Shown: positions 24,504 through 35,184 of the stretch, piece after piece | How the letters are laid out: every line of letters begins with the position of its first letter | How positions within the stretch are numbered: the stretch's first letter is position 1 | Origin: Anthoceros angustus | Taxonomy: Eukaryota > Streptophyta > Anthocerotopsida > Anthocerotales > Anthocerotaceae | DNA: 64,000 bases | Direction: 5' to 3' | NCBI GenBank assembly: GCA_010909165.1 | Contig: MU008175.1 | Span: 735,370 to 799,369 of the forward strand | The notes under the pieces: model-generated | The model's input: the letters and a program-made list of their open reading frames with translations, nothing else | The model's database searches: none | Told to the model about the DNA's origin: nothing | Program-made: the position numbers and the translations under genes

Positions 24504-25385
24504 AGGGACGCAGAAAACGGGAGCTTCGGTTCTATTCAGTTTTGTCCCCGAGCAATGATCTTCTGCCTCTTGCCGGATTTGTTGATGCCTCCAGAATGAA
24601 GCGATATTATCGTGTGCTTCACAAGAGGATCCAGCTAGCTGCAATTCGAGAGGGATTTCTGCATCATGAGATGCCAGGATACGTAGTCATCCAGTCTGTG
24701 TCATTCTGATGATCTCCGTGTTGAAGAGTTCAGACCTGTCTGAACAGAGGAGAAGGGGTATGAACAGCCACAGGATCCGAGGCTATGCTCACCAACGCCT
24801 GTCATTCGCACCATCACTCAGCCGTGCCACCTCTCCCGCAACATCAGGTTCCACAAACAGAACAACAGCTTCCTCCCTGCCCTCTAACCAAGCTTTGCAC
24901 CGGTGAAATGGGCTTAGAGCGTGCCTAGAGGGTATCATTGACAGCTAAGATCCAACAAATTCAATGACGGCGAGGATGCAACGACGGGGGAGTGACACAT
25001 TTGTCTACAGCCTCATATGCTGCGAAAATATGTAACAGATGATATATATATGATACTCATACCTGTACGAAGTGTACACACATCGAAGATGAAGAAAACA
25101 CCAACGACGAAATGGCACACCTTATGCGAGACCATGACGTGGTTCAGTCTAATTACGGAGGCGAACGATTTGTTTCGTTGAGGGATGAGGTGAACACCAA
25201 GGACGTTTGTATAAGGTGATCACGCAATGCACCTTCGTAGACACTGCAAACGAAGATGATCCCGCGTACCCAGACAAGTGGAAAGAGACGTTCATGTGCC
25301 ACTCACCTCACAGTGTTAGGTCATAGTAAAACTGACTGCCGGCACACTGACTTGGAACACGTCTCATCGTCAGTTTTCTTCATTC
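24504..25385. other. 3' intergenic between convergent genes
   Basis: About 880 bp between the stops of the CysA-type gene (+) and the first PPR gene (-). It holds both 3' UTRs. Short ORFs here resemble no family. Confidence 0.5.
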
Positions 25386-28283
25386 TCATGGTCGACCCTT
25401 ACAACTGCAAGAACCAGCTGCGAATCGATGCACACGGTATCCATCCCTTACAACAATCTCTCTCTTTTCAACTCTTGACAGAATCTCAGTGGAACTGTGG
25501 CAGTCACTGCACATGCGCAAATTCTTCGTAACCAGCAGAGGTGTGCCACTCGGTGTGTTCAAGAGACCAAACGCCAGAGCTAACTTCTCAGCATGGCCGC
25601 AAAGCACATCGTTCTTTTCCTTCTCAGACAGTGGCTTCAACACCAACTTTGTTTGTGGTAAGTGGCCCCCTTCCTCCTTCAGACGTACATTCAAGCTCTC
25701 TAAGTTGCGCGAAATATCATCTCTGTTTTCTCCTACCACAAATGTATGTACTTGCTCCTTTACCTCTATGCCTGCCACTGCAGGTTTCTTGTTAGCTCCT
25801 GCTACCATTCGGTGTGTTTCAATCCTTTCTACATCTGCCCACCTACCCGCATCTGCATAGACATTGGCCATGAGCACATATGCAGATGTCCGCTGAGGGT
25901 CCACTCTAACAAGACTTTCGAAAGACCGCTTTGCCCTCTCTATATCCCCGTGACTTCTGCAGGCATTTAGCAGAGATGTCAACCCCACAACATCATTCTG
26001 GCTCTCGCAGGACAATAGCATGTTCTCTGCCTCATCTAAACGGCCTGCTCGTCCAAGAAGATCCACCATGCAAGTGTAATGCTCAACAGTGGGTGTGATG
26101 CCATGATGTTCAACCATAGCATCAAAGAGCTGGAGACCCTCATTCACCAGTCCCTCATGACTGCAGGCTACTAAAAGGCAAGCAAAAGTGGTATCATCAG
26201 GTCGAACACCAGCGAGTAACATCTCCTCAAAACAAGCTAGAGCATTGTGACCAGCATCACAAGTACCACACCCAGCTATCAGGGCATTCCATGTCACTAC
26301 ATCCTTTGTAGCCAAACTGTCGAAGACCCGGCGTGCATCTCGCAGTTCACCACATTTGCCATACATGTCCACCAGGGAGCTGCCAACAGCCAAGTTATCT
26401 AGCAGTCCTCTTTCCACAATCTGTGAATGCAGCTGCCTGCCCTTCTGTAACGCACCAGCACTTGCACAGGCCTTCAGAAGGCAAGAAAAAGTAACAGAGT
26501 CCGCCAGGATCAGGCCCTCCCGCTCCATTTGCCTATACAGAACGAGAGCCTCTTGACAGAGACCTTGCTGTGTATACCCAGCAAGCAGGGCCGTCCATGT
26601 CACCACATCCTTTGTGGACAAGCTGTCAAAAACCCTGCGTGCGTCTTCCAGTTCACCACATTTGGCATACATGTCCACCAGGCAGTTGCCCACCAGTATG
26701 TCACTTTGAAGCAGTCCAGTTTCAACAATCTGTGAGTGCAGCTTCCTGCCCTCTTGCAAGGCCCCAGTGCTTGCACACGCCTTCAGAAGGCAAGTAAAAG
26801 TAAAATGGTTAGCAAAAATCAGGCCCTCCTGCTCCAGTTGTCCATAAAGAAGAAGCGCTTCTTGACAAAGCCCCTGCTGTACATAACCAGCTATAAGGGC
26901 AGTGCATGACACCACATCCTTCATGGCTAAGCTGTCAAAAACCCTGCGTGCTTCATCTAGTTCACCGCATTTTGCATACATGTCCACAAGGCAGTTGCCC
27001 ACCAGTATATCACTTTGTAGCTGTCCTCTTTCCATAATCTGTGAATGCAGCTGCTTGCCCTCTTGCAAGGCGCCAACGGTTGCACAGGCCTTCAGGAGGC
27101 AGGCAAAAGTAACACGGTCAGCGAGAATCAGGCCATCTTGCTCCATCTGTCTATACAGAACAAGCGCCTCCCAACCAAGCCCAAGATTTGCATACCCACC
27201 GATCAGGGAGTTCCATGTCACAACATTTTTTGTGACCAAGCTGTCAAAGACCCGGCGCGCATCTACCATTTCCCCACATTTGGCATACATATCCACCAGG
27301 CAGCTACCAACAAACAAGTTAGGAGGAATACCACTGTGCAGCACATCAGAGTGCACTTTTCTTCCAGATTCCAAGTCTGCGGCAAATGCACAAGCTTGGA
27401 GGGCAGCTACAAAGACGTGAGCATCCGCCTGCACACCTAAGCTACGCATCTCATGGTACAGCCGTATGGCCTCATTAGGTTTCCCATGTTTAGCATGTGC
27501 GGAGATTATGGAGAACCACATGAAGGCATTCGGTTCGCCCACCCTGGTAAACACATCCATGGCCTCTTGTAACATACCCCCACATGCGTACATGCGCAAG
27601 ATATGGTTCCCCAAGTATGTATCGGACTCGTACCCAAGTTTGACAGCGAGATCATGGACTCGTCGACCCGTAACCAGATCCTTCTTAGCTGCACAGGTTT
27701 TCAACACAATATAAAGCAGAGACTGAGAAATAGGACAAAATGTCTGCGCCAGAAATTCCAAGACACCAACGGCCTCAGGAAGCTTCCCCTGCTGGCATAA
27801 ACTCCGCACGGTCACAGACGTTGCGCCTAATTCCCATCCTGCATGCGTGCCAGGCCCAGACTTCTTCGGCAAGCTCGACTGGGAAATAGAGGCACCATGC
27901 ATCAGCTTCATATCCAAAGCATCCAGCTGCTCATCCACCCAAGCTGGCTTGGAAAGGTTTTGTAACCAGAGGACCTCGCCGGATCCCTTACGCCGGAAGT
28001 CGGGCGAATGGGGGCTCTTCTTGTCGAGCCTGATATCCCACCACATAGAAGGGTCCAGAAAAAATTGTCGCCACAAGAGCTCCTGCTTCCGGTGACCACC
28101 ATCGCTGAAAAATCCATCCCTAGCCGCATACTTCGTCGGAAGTGTTGGCCTACTTAGAGTACCTACAGCGGCGATGTGAGCCGAGGATGACCTGCTGCGG
28201 CTGCACCATCCCAACCGGCGCGCCAACAAGCCGAAAAGAAGTCGATTCCTCGGTCCATTTGCCATACACGGCTTGGTTGGCAC
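25386..28283 (-). CDS. PLS-class PPR editing factor with KPAxA/GRP DYW variant (DYW:KP type)
   Basis: A 965-residue intronless RNA-binding protein, predicted organellar. The Arg/Ser-rich start (RNRLLFGLLARRLGWCSRS) looks like a targeting peptide. Residues ~150-800 are tandem P-L-S PPR motifs, many ending LVDMYAKCGE and KDVVTWxALIAGY. E1/E2 motifs follow (HYTCMVDLLGRAGRLDEAE; RTSAYVLMANVYADAGRW). The C-terminal ~130 residues are a DYW deaminase-like domain with HxE (HAEK, about residue 897), CSDC, and VRDGYRVHRFAAGSCSCKGRP-type end. The PG box is replaced by KPAVAG (~residue 832) and the terminal DYW by GRP. That KPAxA/GRP combination defines the DYW:KP-type domain I recall from plants with U-to-C editing, so a role in U-to-C rather than C-to-U editing is the leading inference. 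The next gene is a tandem paralogue. Confidence 0.92.
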   Translation of the reverse strand: MPTKPCMANGPRNRLLFGLLARRLGWCSRSRSSSAHIAAVGTLSRPTLPTKYAARDGFFSDGGHRKQELLWRQFFLDPSMWWDIRLDKKSPHSPDFRRKGSGEVLWLQNLSKPAWVDEQLDALDMKLMHGASISQSSLPKKSGPGTHAGWELGATSVTVRSLCQQGKLPEAVGVLEFLAQTFCPISQSLLYIVLKTCAAKKDLVTGRRVHDLAVKLGYESDTYLGNHILRMYACGGMLQEAMDVFTRVGEPNAFMWFSIISAHAKHGKPNEAIRLYHEMRSLGVQADAHVFVAALQACAFAADLESGRKVHSDVLHSGIPPNLFVGSCLVDMYAKCGEMVDARRVFDSLVTKNVVTWNSLIGGYANLGLGWEALVLYRQMEQDGLILADRVTFACLLKACATVGALQEGKQLHSQIMERGQLQSDILVGNCLVDMYAKCGELDEARRVFDSLAMKDVVSCTALIAGYVQQGLCQEALLLYGQLEQEGLIFANHFTFTCLLKACASTGALQEGRKLHSQIVETGLLQSDILVGNCLVDMYAKCGELEDARRVFDSLSTKDVVTWTALLAGYTQQGLCQEALVLYRQMEREGLILADSVTFSCLLKACASAGALQKGRQLHSQIVERGLLDNLAVGSSLVDMYGKCGELRDARRVFDSLATKDVVTWNALIAGCGTCDAGHNALACFEEMLLAGVRPDDTTFACLLVACSHEGLVNEGLQLFDAMVEHHGITPTVEHYTCMVDLLGRAGRLDEAENMLLSCESQNDVVGLTSLLNACRSHGDIERAKRSFESLVRVDPQRTSAYVLMANVYADAGRWADVERIETHRMVAGANKKPAVAGIEVKEQVHTFVVGENRDDISRNLESLNVRLKEEGGHLPQTKLVLKPLSEKEKNDVLCGHAEKLALAFGLLNTPSGTPLLVTKNLRMCSDCHSSTEILSRVEKREIVVRDGYRVHRFAAGSCSCKGRP

Positions 28284-28684
28284 CGGGTAGCAAGGTTGAA
28301 GAAGGATGGCGTGTCTCTCATTGCATGCAATTTCCAGCAGCCAGCTGCTTCTGCATGAACGGCATCCGGAGTTGGCCGTCTTCCAGCGAGGGCGCTGGTG
28401 AACCTAACCTGCAAGTCAAACTCCCGCTTTCGCCTGGCCGCTGCACCCCGCTACAGCGTTTCCCGCCTCCTCGTGCGTCGCACATCTTTCAATGCCCGGC
28501 ACAGCAGGGAGGAGGGCAACTCTCGGGCGTACAATTGCTGTGGCCATTGCATCACAAGCAGCCCCGCCAAAGCAACTACGGCGAGTTCCTCGTTCCACGA
28601 CCGCTTGCCTTGTATGAGACATGGAGAACATACATACATATGATGTTATGTAGGCATTGCTTCGTAAATGGCATTGGGATCATC
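28284..28684. other. Intergenic between tandem PPR genes
   Basis: About 400 bp. It holds the promoter of the first PPR gene and the 3' UTR of the second. Plus-strand ORFs across it are not supported by any family. Confidence 0.5.
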
Positions 28685-31600
28685 TCACAACAGACCCGCA
28701 CCTTTCTCTCGAAGGTTATGGGGAGTCGGATCCCATCTAGGACAAACGGTCGCCAGCTTCTCGTTGTGAGAAACGCCTGCCAGTGCCGGTAAAGAGTGGA
28801 TGCGTGCCTCATATCCTCCCTTCTTCATGGTGGGAAAGACCTGGTGTATCAACTGAGGATGCTTCTCATCAACGGAAAAACTGTGCACCAGCCCGTCTGC
28901 ATCAGTCCACCAGCTCTGACCTGGCTGCTTCCATGCCTTGATTCTTTTCCTCGTTGCGTCCAAGTGGTGTGCCTGTTCCCACATCTGGGCACCGGTGTAA
29001 ATGTTGATCATCAACACATATGCTGCGGCATCTGCCTGCGCTAGCTTCACTGCTTCATGGAAAGCATGGCGTCCAACCTCCACGTTACTCCACTTTCGAC
29101 AGGCAGCCAAAAGGGTGTGCCACACTGCAGCATTGGGCACAGTGGGCATTGATCTTACAAAAGCTAGTGCCTCATCCAGTTGTCCTGCACGACCCAGGAG
29201 ATCTACCATGCATGTGTAGTGGTCCTGTGTGGGAGTTATGCCGTGATCGCTGCTCATAGCCTCAAAGTAGTCCCACCCCTCCGTCACTAGGCCCGCATGA
29301 CTGCATACTGTTAGTACACTGAGGAATGTGATGCTGTTGGGCTGTGTGCCATCTTCCTTCATCCTTCGGACCAAGTCGAAGACCACATCACTCTGTCCTT
29401 GGGAGCTGTAGCCTGCAATCAGCGCACTCCAGGCGACAACGTTTGGTCGGAACAAGGCGTCAAACACTTGCTGGGCATCAACCATGCTGCCGCACTTGCA
29501 GTACATGTGAATCAAACTGCCAGCTACAAATGAATCCGCTTGAAGCTCTTGTTCCACGATCTGCACATGTAGCTGTCTTCCCAAATGCAAAGCTGCCACA
29601 TCTGCACATGCCTGAAGGAGGGACACGAATGTGACGGAATCGGGTACGGCGATGCCTTCTTGTTGCATCGCGCTGTAAAGACGAAGGGCTTCCTGGCCCA
29701 TGCCCTGCTGGGAATATCCTGCTATCATGGCAGTCCAGGTCACCACATTTTTGTGACCGAGTCCGTCAAACACTCTGTGAGCATCCTCCAAGTTCCCGCA
29801 CTTAGCGTACATGTTCACCAAACTGCTGGCTACAAACACATCAGCTTCGTGTCCTTGTTCTCTGATGTGTGCGTGCAGCTGTTTGCCCTTGTCCAATGCC
29901 GGGGTGCCGACACTTGCACATGCCTGCAGGAGACAGACAAATGTCACGGAATCGGGCACAGCGATATTTTCCTCTTGCATGGCACTGTACAGGCACAGGG
30001 CTTCCTGCCCCATGCCTTGCTGAGAATATCCTGCGATCATGGTAGTCCACATCACAACGCTTTTACAATCAAGTTCATCAAACACTCTCTGAGCATCAAC
30101 CAAGCTACCGCACTTGGCATACATATTCACCAGACTGTTGGCCACAAACACATCAGCTTGATGGCCCTGTTCCGTTAGGAGCACATGAAAATGCTTCCCC
30201 GTCTCCAACGCCGGGGCGCCCACACTTGCACATGCCTGCAGAAGGCACACAAATGTGATAGAATCGGGTGCAACGGTGCCATCAGCTTGCATAGCAAGAT
30301 AGAGACGAAGGGCTTCCCGCCCCCTGCCCTGCTGGGAATAGCCTGCAAGCATGGCGTTCCATGTCACCACATCTTTCTGCCTGAGTCCTGCAAACACCCT
30401 GTGAGCATCCTCCAAGTTCCGCACTTAGCGTACATGTTCACCAAACTGCTGGCTACAAACACATCAGCTCAAAGTCCTTGTTCTCTGATGTGTGCGTGCA
30501 GCTGTTTGCCCTTGTCCAATGCCGGGTGCCGACACTTGCACATGCCTGCAGGAGACAGACAAATGTCGTTTAAATCAAGTACAAAGCGATATTTTCCTCT
30601 TGCATGGCACTGTACAGGCACAGGGCTTCCTGCCCCATGCCTTGCTGAGAATATCCTGCGATCATGGTAGTCCACATCACAACGCTTTTACAATCAAGTT
30701 CATCAAACACTCTCTGAGCATCAACCAAGCTACCGCACTTGGCATACATATTCACCAGACTGTTGGCCACAAACACATCAGCTTGATGGCCCTGTTCCGT
30801 TAGGAGCACATGAAAATGCTTCCCCGTCTCCAACGCCGGGGCGCCCACACTTGCACATGCCTGCAGAAGGCACACAAATGTGATAGAATCGGGTGCAACG
30901 GTGCCATCAGCTTGCATAGCAAGATAGAGACGAAGGGCTTCCCGCCCCCTGCCCTGCTGGGAATAGCCTGCAAGCATGGCGTTCCATGTCACCACATCTT
31001 TCTGCCCGAGTCCTGCAAACACCCTGTGAGCATCATGTAAGCTACCACACTTGGCGTACATGTCCACCAAGCAGTTACATACGAACAAATCAGGGCGGAG
31101 TCCAGTGGCCAACAGATGAGCGTGCACCTGCTGCCCCGATTCCAAGTCTGCGGCCCTTGCACAAGCCTGAAGCGCTGCCACAAACACATGTCCATCCGGC
31201 TTCACGCCGGTACCGGACCTGCGCATCCGATGATAGAGCTGGATAGCCTGAGCGTCCCGACCGAGTTTAACATGCGCAGAAATGATGGCAGACCAGGTGA
31301 AGGCGTCCGGCTTAGCAACCCCTTCAAACACATCCATCGCATCTTGCAACCTGCCATGAGAAGCATACATCCGCAGGATATGGTTGGCCAGGAACGTATC
31401 CGACTCGTACCCCATTCTCACCGTGAAAGCATGCACCCGGCGACCCAGAACAAGATCCTTCTTGGCCACACATCCCTTCAACACGGTGTAACACAGAGAT
31501 TTGGAAACAGTGTGAGCAGGAGCACGGTCCGTGTGCACCACAAGTTCCAAAGCCTCAACAGCCTCAGCCACACGGCCCTGCCCACATAGCTTGCTCAGGG

Positions 31601-31883
31601 ATTCAGCCGTCACGCCCCTACGGTCAGTTGCTGCAGGCCTGCTCCGGATCCGCCACTGAGCATCCCTGAAGGCTGCACAGAATGCGCACTTTCTCCTTCT
31701 CCACCCAGATGCACTGCACTGTCTTCCAAAACGCTGGCTATCCCTTGGTAAACAGCCTCGGCCTCGGCTCCGTCGTCTTCTCCAAAAGTCGGAGCTGAAG
31801 CTAACCCACCACCCCGATGTTGGCTCCACCAAACCAATCCCTACCATGAATCCCCCCTCTTGACCTTCCCCTTTTCTATGCAT
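28685..31883 (-). pseudogene. PLS-class PPR gene, tandem paralogue, interrupted by an internal duplication
   Basis: Two minus ORFs, 31,883-30,570 and 30,424-28,685, are halves of one intronless PPR protein. Domain order parallels the neighbour: a basic N-terminus, the shared block LKGCVAKKDLVLGRRVHAF, PLS motifs, then E1/E2 (DHYTCMVDLLGRAGQLDEA; AAAYVLMINIYTGAQMWEQA) and a normal PG box (KQPGQSWW) with HSFSVDEKHP. It then stops early: HNEKLATV looks like the HSE box of a DYW domain, but no CxxC or DYW tail follows, so the deaminase is truncated. A ~620-bp block is present twice (29,802-30,423 and 30,424-31,029), and the frame breaks at its junction and at a scrambled stretch near 30,568-30,590. 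With one copy removed the protein would read through. Either a recent lesion or an assembly error. Confidence 0.8.
29802..31029. repeat. Near-identical tandem duplication of two PLS triplets
   Basis: Two units spaced 622 bp apart, starting CTTAGCGTACATGTTCACC at 29,802 and 30,424. From about 30,590 to 31,020 only one difference is visible against 29,968-30,398. One-base deletions (TTCCGC for TTCCCGC; GCCGGGTG for GCCGGGGTG) and a replaced segment near 30,568 disturb the frame. The original period was probably 624 bp, that is 208 codons or two PLS triplets. Confidence 0.9.
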
Positions 31884-32397
31884 GCGTCAAATCGGCAATG
31901 CTGAATTCACATAGCCATCTCATGGCTCATGGCTCCTGCCTCCTAGGGGGGAGTTCCATGTACTACTATTGCTGCCTGCCTGTTGTGTATTTGCTTGACA
32001 AAATCTTGTCCAAAATGTTAGAGGCAGTTTGTTCGGTTCCCTCTCTGCACGCTAGCTTGTTCCACAGAACCTGAAGCCTCTCTTCTCTGATTTACTGCCC
32101 AGCTCCTTGGAGGTCTTTCCGCTGGACATTTCATGCCACTGTCCAATGCTGAGCTGTGCCGTGCTGTGCTGAGGAATAAAGCGATTAGTAGGTATTCGTG
32201 TTAAAAGAAGGAAGAAAGGCAGGGAGGAAGGAGGAGAGAAAATGTTGTTGGTCTAGAAGGCTTCACCTATTGAACACTGAACTGGACGTCACGTGTAGTG
32301 ACGAGTCATCTACCTACCCTTACCCTACTACCTACAGACTAGGGACGTCGAATGCCTGCTTGGTATAGATCATGTGTTGCAGACAGGGCTACCTAGT
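31884..32397. other. Intergenic
   Basis: About 510 bp with the promoter of the second PPR gene and the 3' UTR of the receptor kinase. No feature seen. Confidence 0.5.
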
Positions 32398-35184
32398 CTA
32401 TCCACGCTGCAATCCGGTGTCCGTGGAGCCTGAGGTAGCGGCGGCTGCGCCAAAGCCCCTGGATTTGGATTTGCGGAAGTTTTGCAGCTCGATGAGATCG
32501 GAGGAGTCGAGCGGGTCGAGGCCGGAGCCGGCAGATCCGGAGCAGTCCTGCACCTGCGCGGCGTACTGCAGATTCCACAGGGCGTCCTCCATGGAGGGGC
32601 GGGCGGCGGGGTCCTCGCTAAGGCACTTGGAGGCGATGTCCAGCACGGTGGCCAGGGACTCGGGGACGTAGGAGCCCGCGATGGCGAAGTCGATGAGGTC
32701 CATGGTCGGGCCCTGCTCGTCCAGCATCAGCATGTTGAGCTCGGGGATGTTAGGGCTGTCGGCGGTGGGGTTCTCGATGAGCGGCGGCCTCCCCAGCACT
32801 ATCTCCAGCAGAATGAGCCCGAAGTTGTACACATCCAGCTTGTCGGCGCGCTGCCGCTGCTGCTGCTGATGGCGGTAGAGGTCCAGGTTGAGGTGGCCCC
32901 CGGTGCGCCGCGCCAGGGCCGCGGCAGCGTCCATCTCTCCACTCCCCGGCAGCGGCAGTCCGAAGTCGCTCACCTTGGCCACGAGGTGCTGGTCGAGCAG
33001 CACGTTGTGGATCTTGATGCCGTTCTTCATGCCCCCGCCCCGGGACAGCAGCCCGGGGCCGGAGTGCAGGTACTGCAACCCTCGCCCCGCCCCGACCACG
33101 GCGTGCAGGCGCTCGGCCCACGACAGCGGCTCCTCTCCGCCCTTTCCCCGCGTCAGATGGCTCCGCAGCGTCCCGTTGCTGACCAGCTCCGACACCAGCA
33201 GCAGCCGCCGCCTCCCCGCCTCCGCCTCGCTCTCAACGCAGTACCCTAGGAGGGACACGAGGTTGTGGTGGCGGAGCTTGGCCAGCCCCGACAGCCGCAC
33301 CCGGAGCTCGGGCACGTCCGAGGTCGGGTCGAGGGGGACGCATTTCACGGCCACGGGAGTCCCGTCGTCCAGGCGGCCTCTGTATACCTTCCCGCGCTTG
33401 CCGACTCCCAGCAGGTTCCCGCGGTGGAAGCCGTTGGTGGCGCGCTCCAGCTGCTCCAGAGAGTACACTCTGTTGTCGGAGAAGGAGAGCACCCCGAGCT
33501 TGGTGGAGAGGCTGATGAACCTGGCCTTGGAGAGGAAGTCGGATGGCACGCCCCTTCCGCTCCCGCTCCCCACGGCCAGTGACAGGCTCCCGGTTGTGGA
33601 GCTCTGCTCCACCGAGGTGCTGTCAGTCCCCGCCCGCCGGGACTTCCCGGACAGGCCGCCGTCCAGAAACTTCCTGGTGCACAGCACCACCAGCACCAGC
33701 AGCGCGGCGACGAGCCCGACCGCGCCCCCGGCCACCCCGGCGATGAGCGCGACGTGGTCTTTGCCCCCGCGCCCGGCCGGCCTCATCGCGCCGAAGCCCG
33801 ACGCCACCTCCCGCTCGCAGAAGGCCGGTGCGTTCTGCGGCTGGGAGGTGGCGAATAATCCCGTATCGCTCGCGTTGGCGTCGAAGCAGTTGTATGAGAA
33901 GGTGAAAGTGCGGGAGGCGTCGGACTGCAGCAGTGCCGGTGGGAGGGCACCGGTGAAGAAGTTGTAGGAGATGTCCAGCGTCGCCAGTCCCGGGCGCAGG
34001 GAGAGGTCCCTCGGGAGGGCTCCCGAGAAGTGGTTGTTTTGGAGGAGCAGGGACACGAGGGCCGGGAGGGAGAAGAGGGAGGCCGGCAGGGAGCCGGAGA
34101 AGTTGTTGAAGGACAGGTCCAGCGTGGCCAGCGCCGGGAAGGCCTGCGGGAACAGGGAGGGAGGCAGGGCGCCGGCGAAGGCGTTCCCGGCCAGGGCCAG
34201 GGACGCCAGGGAGGAAGGGAGCAGCAGCGGGAAGTCCGGGCCGAGCGCGCTGAAACTGAGGTCGAGGAGGCGGAGGTTGGCGAGGCGGCGCAGGGAGGGG
34301 ACGGGGCCGCGCCAGGCGTTGCCGCCGAGCGCCAGGGACTCGAGGGAGGGCATGGAGGCGAGCGCGCGGGGGAAGGGGCCCGACAGCTGGTTGGCGTCCA
34401 GGAAGAGGTTGCGGAGGTTGGGGAGGCCGGAGAAGGTGTCCGGGACGGAGCCGGACAAGAGGTTGTCGGAGAGGGAGAGCGTGAGGAGGGTGGCGTTGAG
34501 CGGGGTGCTGGACAGGTCCGGGACGACGCCGGAGAGCGCGTTGTGGCTCAGGTCCAGGGCCTGGAGGTTGGCGAGGCGGCCCCAGCGGGATGGCACGGAG
34601 CCGTTGATGAGGTTGGAGGAGAAGGTGAGCACCTCCAGGCTCTCCAGCCGGTTGAGCCTGCCGAGGTCCTCCAGCGGGCCCCAGATGCCCGCGAACGTGA
34701 GCGCCAGCGTGCGCAGCCCTTGCAGCACCGTGAGCGAGTCCGCCAGCTCCACCATGGAGAAGGAGGCGGACAGGGACAAGCTCTCCTCCTTGCTCAGCTT
34801 CTGGTTCAGGGACGCGCGCTGCTCCGCCGTGGCCACCCACGCCTTGTCCCCCACCACCTGCAGCTCCGTCAGGCTGCCCCCGGCGCACGCCAGCACCAGC
34901 ACGGCGCCTTGGCCCGAGCCCCCCTGCCCGCTGCTGCAGAAGTCCGTGTTGACGTTCCAGTCGGCCATGGCGGACGGGTACTCCAGCAGCCTCTGTATGT
35001 CCAGCAGCGCGCTCACTTGCTCCGCCGGGAGCTGCTCCGCCGCAGCGCATGGCAGCAGCAGCAGCAGCAGCACAAAGGATAGCAGCCGCATCCCATATGC
35101 CATCGCCGTCGGCATTTCCTCCACGCCCACGGTCATAGACGACGCACCTGCCTCCAGCTCCCCCCCACCCTCGCCGCCATGCAA
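32398..35184 (-). CDS. LRR receptor-like protein with inactive kinase domain (LRR-VI type)
   Basis: Intronless, 928 residues. A signal peptide (MRLLSFVLLLLLLPCAAAEQ, about residues 32-51) suggests that translation starts at one of the Mets near residues 24-32 rather than the first. An N-terminal cap with SAMADWNVNTDFC is followed by about ten leucine-rich repeats (LQALDLSHNALSG and similar), one transmembrane segment (HVALIAGVAGGAVGLVAALL, ~residue 480) and a kinase-like domain. The ATP lysine is present (PVAVK) and DFG is kept (DFGLPLP). The catalytic HRD loop reads GIKIHNVLLD, without the HRD Asp, and the glycine loop is GVGKRGKVYRG. This matches the inactive LRR-VI receptors such as At3g03770. 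A signalling scaffold is the likely role. The gene is very GC-rich, which produces several long false ORFs on the other strand. Confidence 0.92.
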   Translation of the reverse strand: MHGGEGGGELEAGASSMTVGVEEMPTAMAYGMRLLSFVLLLLLLPCAAAEQLPAEQVSALLDIQRLLEYPSAMADWNVNTDFCSSGQGGSGQGAVLVLACAGGSLTELQVVGDKAWVATAEQRASLNQKLSKEESLSLSASFSMVELADSLTVLQGLRTLALTFAGIWGPLEDLGRLNRLESLEVLTFSSNLINGSVPSRWGRLANLQALDLSHNALSGVVPDLSSTPLNATLLTLSLSDNLLSGSVPDTFSGLPNLRNLFLDANQLSGPFPRALASMPSLESLALGGNAWRGPVPSLRRLANLRLLDLSFSALGPDFPLLLPSSLASLALAGNAFAGALPPSLFPQAFPALATLDLSFNNFSGSLPASLFSLPALVSLLLQNNHFSGALPRDLSLRPGLATLDISYNFFTGALPPALLQSDASRTFTFSYNCFDANASDTGLFATSQPQNAPAFCEREVASGFGAMRPAGRGGKDHVALIAGVAGGAVGLVAALLVLVVLCTRKFLDGGLSGKSRRAGTDSTSVEQSSTTGSLSLAVGSGSGRGVPSDFLSKARFISLSTKLGVLSFSDNRVYSLEQLERATNGFHRGNLLGVGKRGKVYRGRLDDGTPVAVKCVPLDPTSDVPELRVRLSGLAKLRHHNLVSLLGYCVESEAEAGRRRLLLVSELVSNGTLRSHLTRGKGGEEPLSWAERLHAVVGAGRGLQYLHSGPGLLSRGGGMKNGIKIHNVLLDQHLVAKVSDFGLPLPGSGEMDAAAALARRTGGHLNLDLYRHQQQQRQRADKLDVYNFGLILLEIVLGRPPLIENPTADSPNIPELNMLMLDEQGPTMDLIDFAIAGSYVPESLATVLDIASKCLSEDPAARPSMEDALWNLQYAAQVQDCSGSAGSGLDPLDSSDLIELQNFRKSKSRGFGAAAATSGSTDTGLQRG

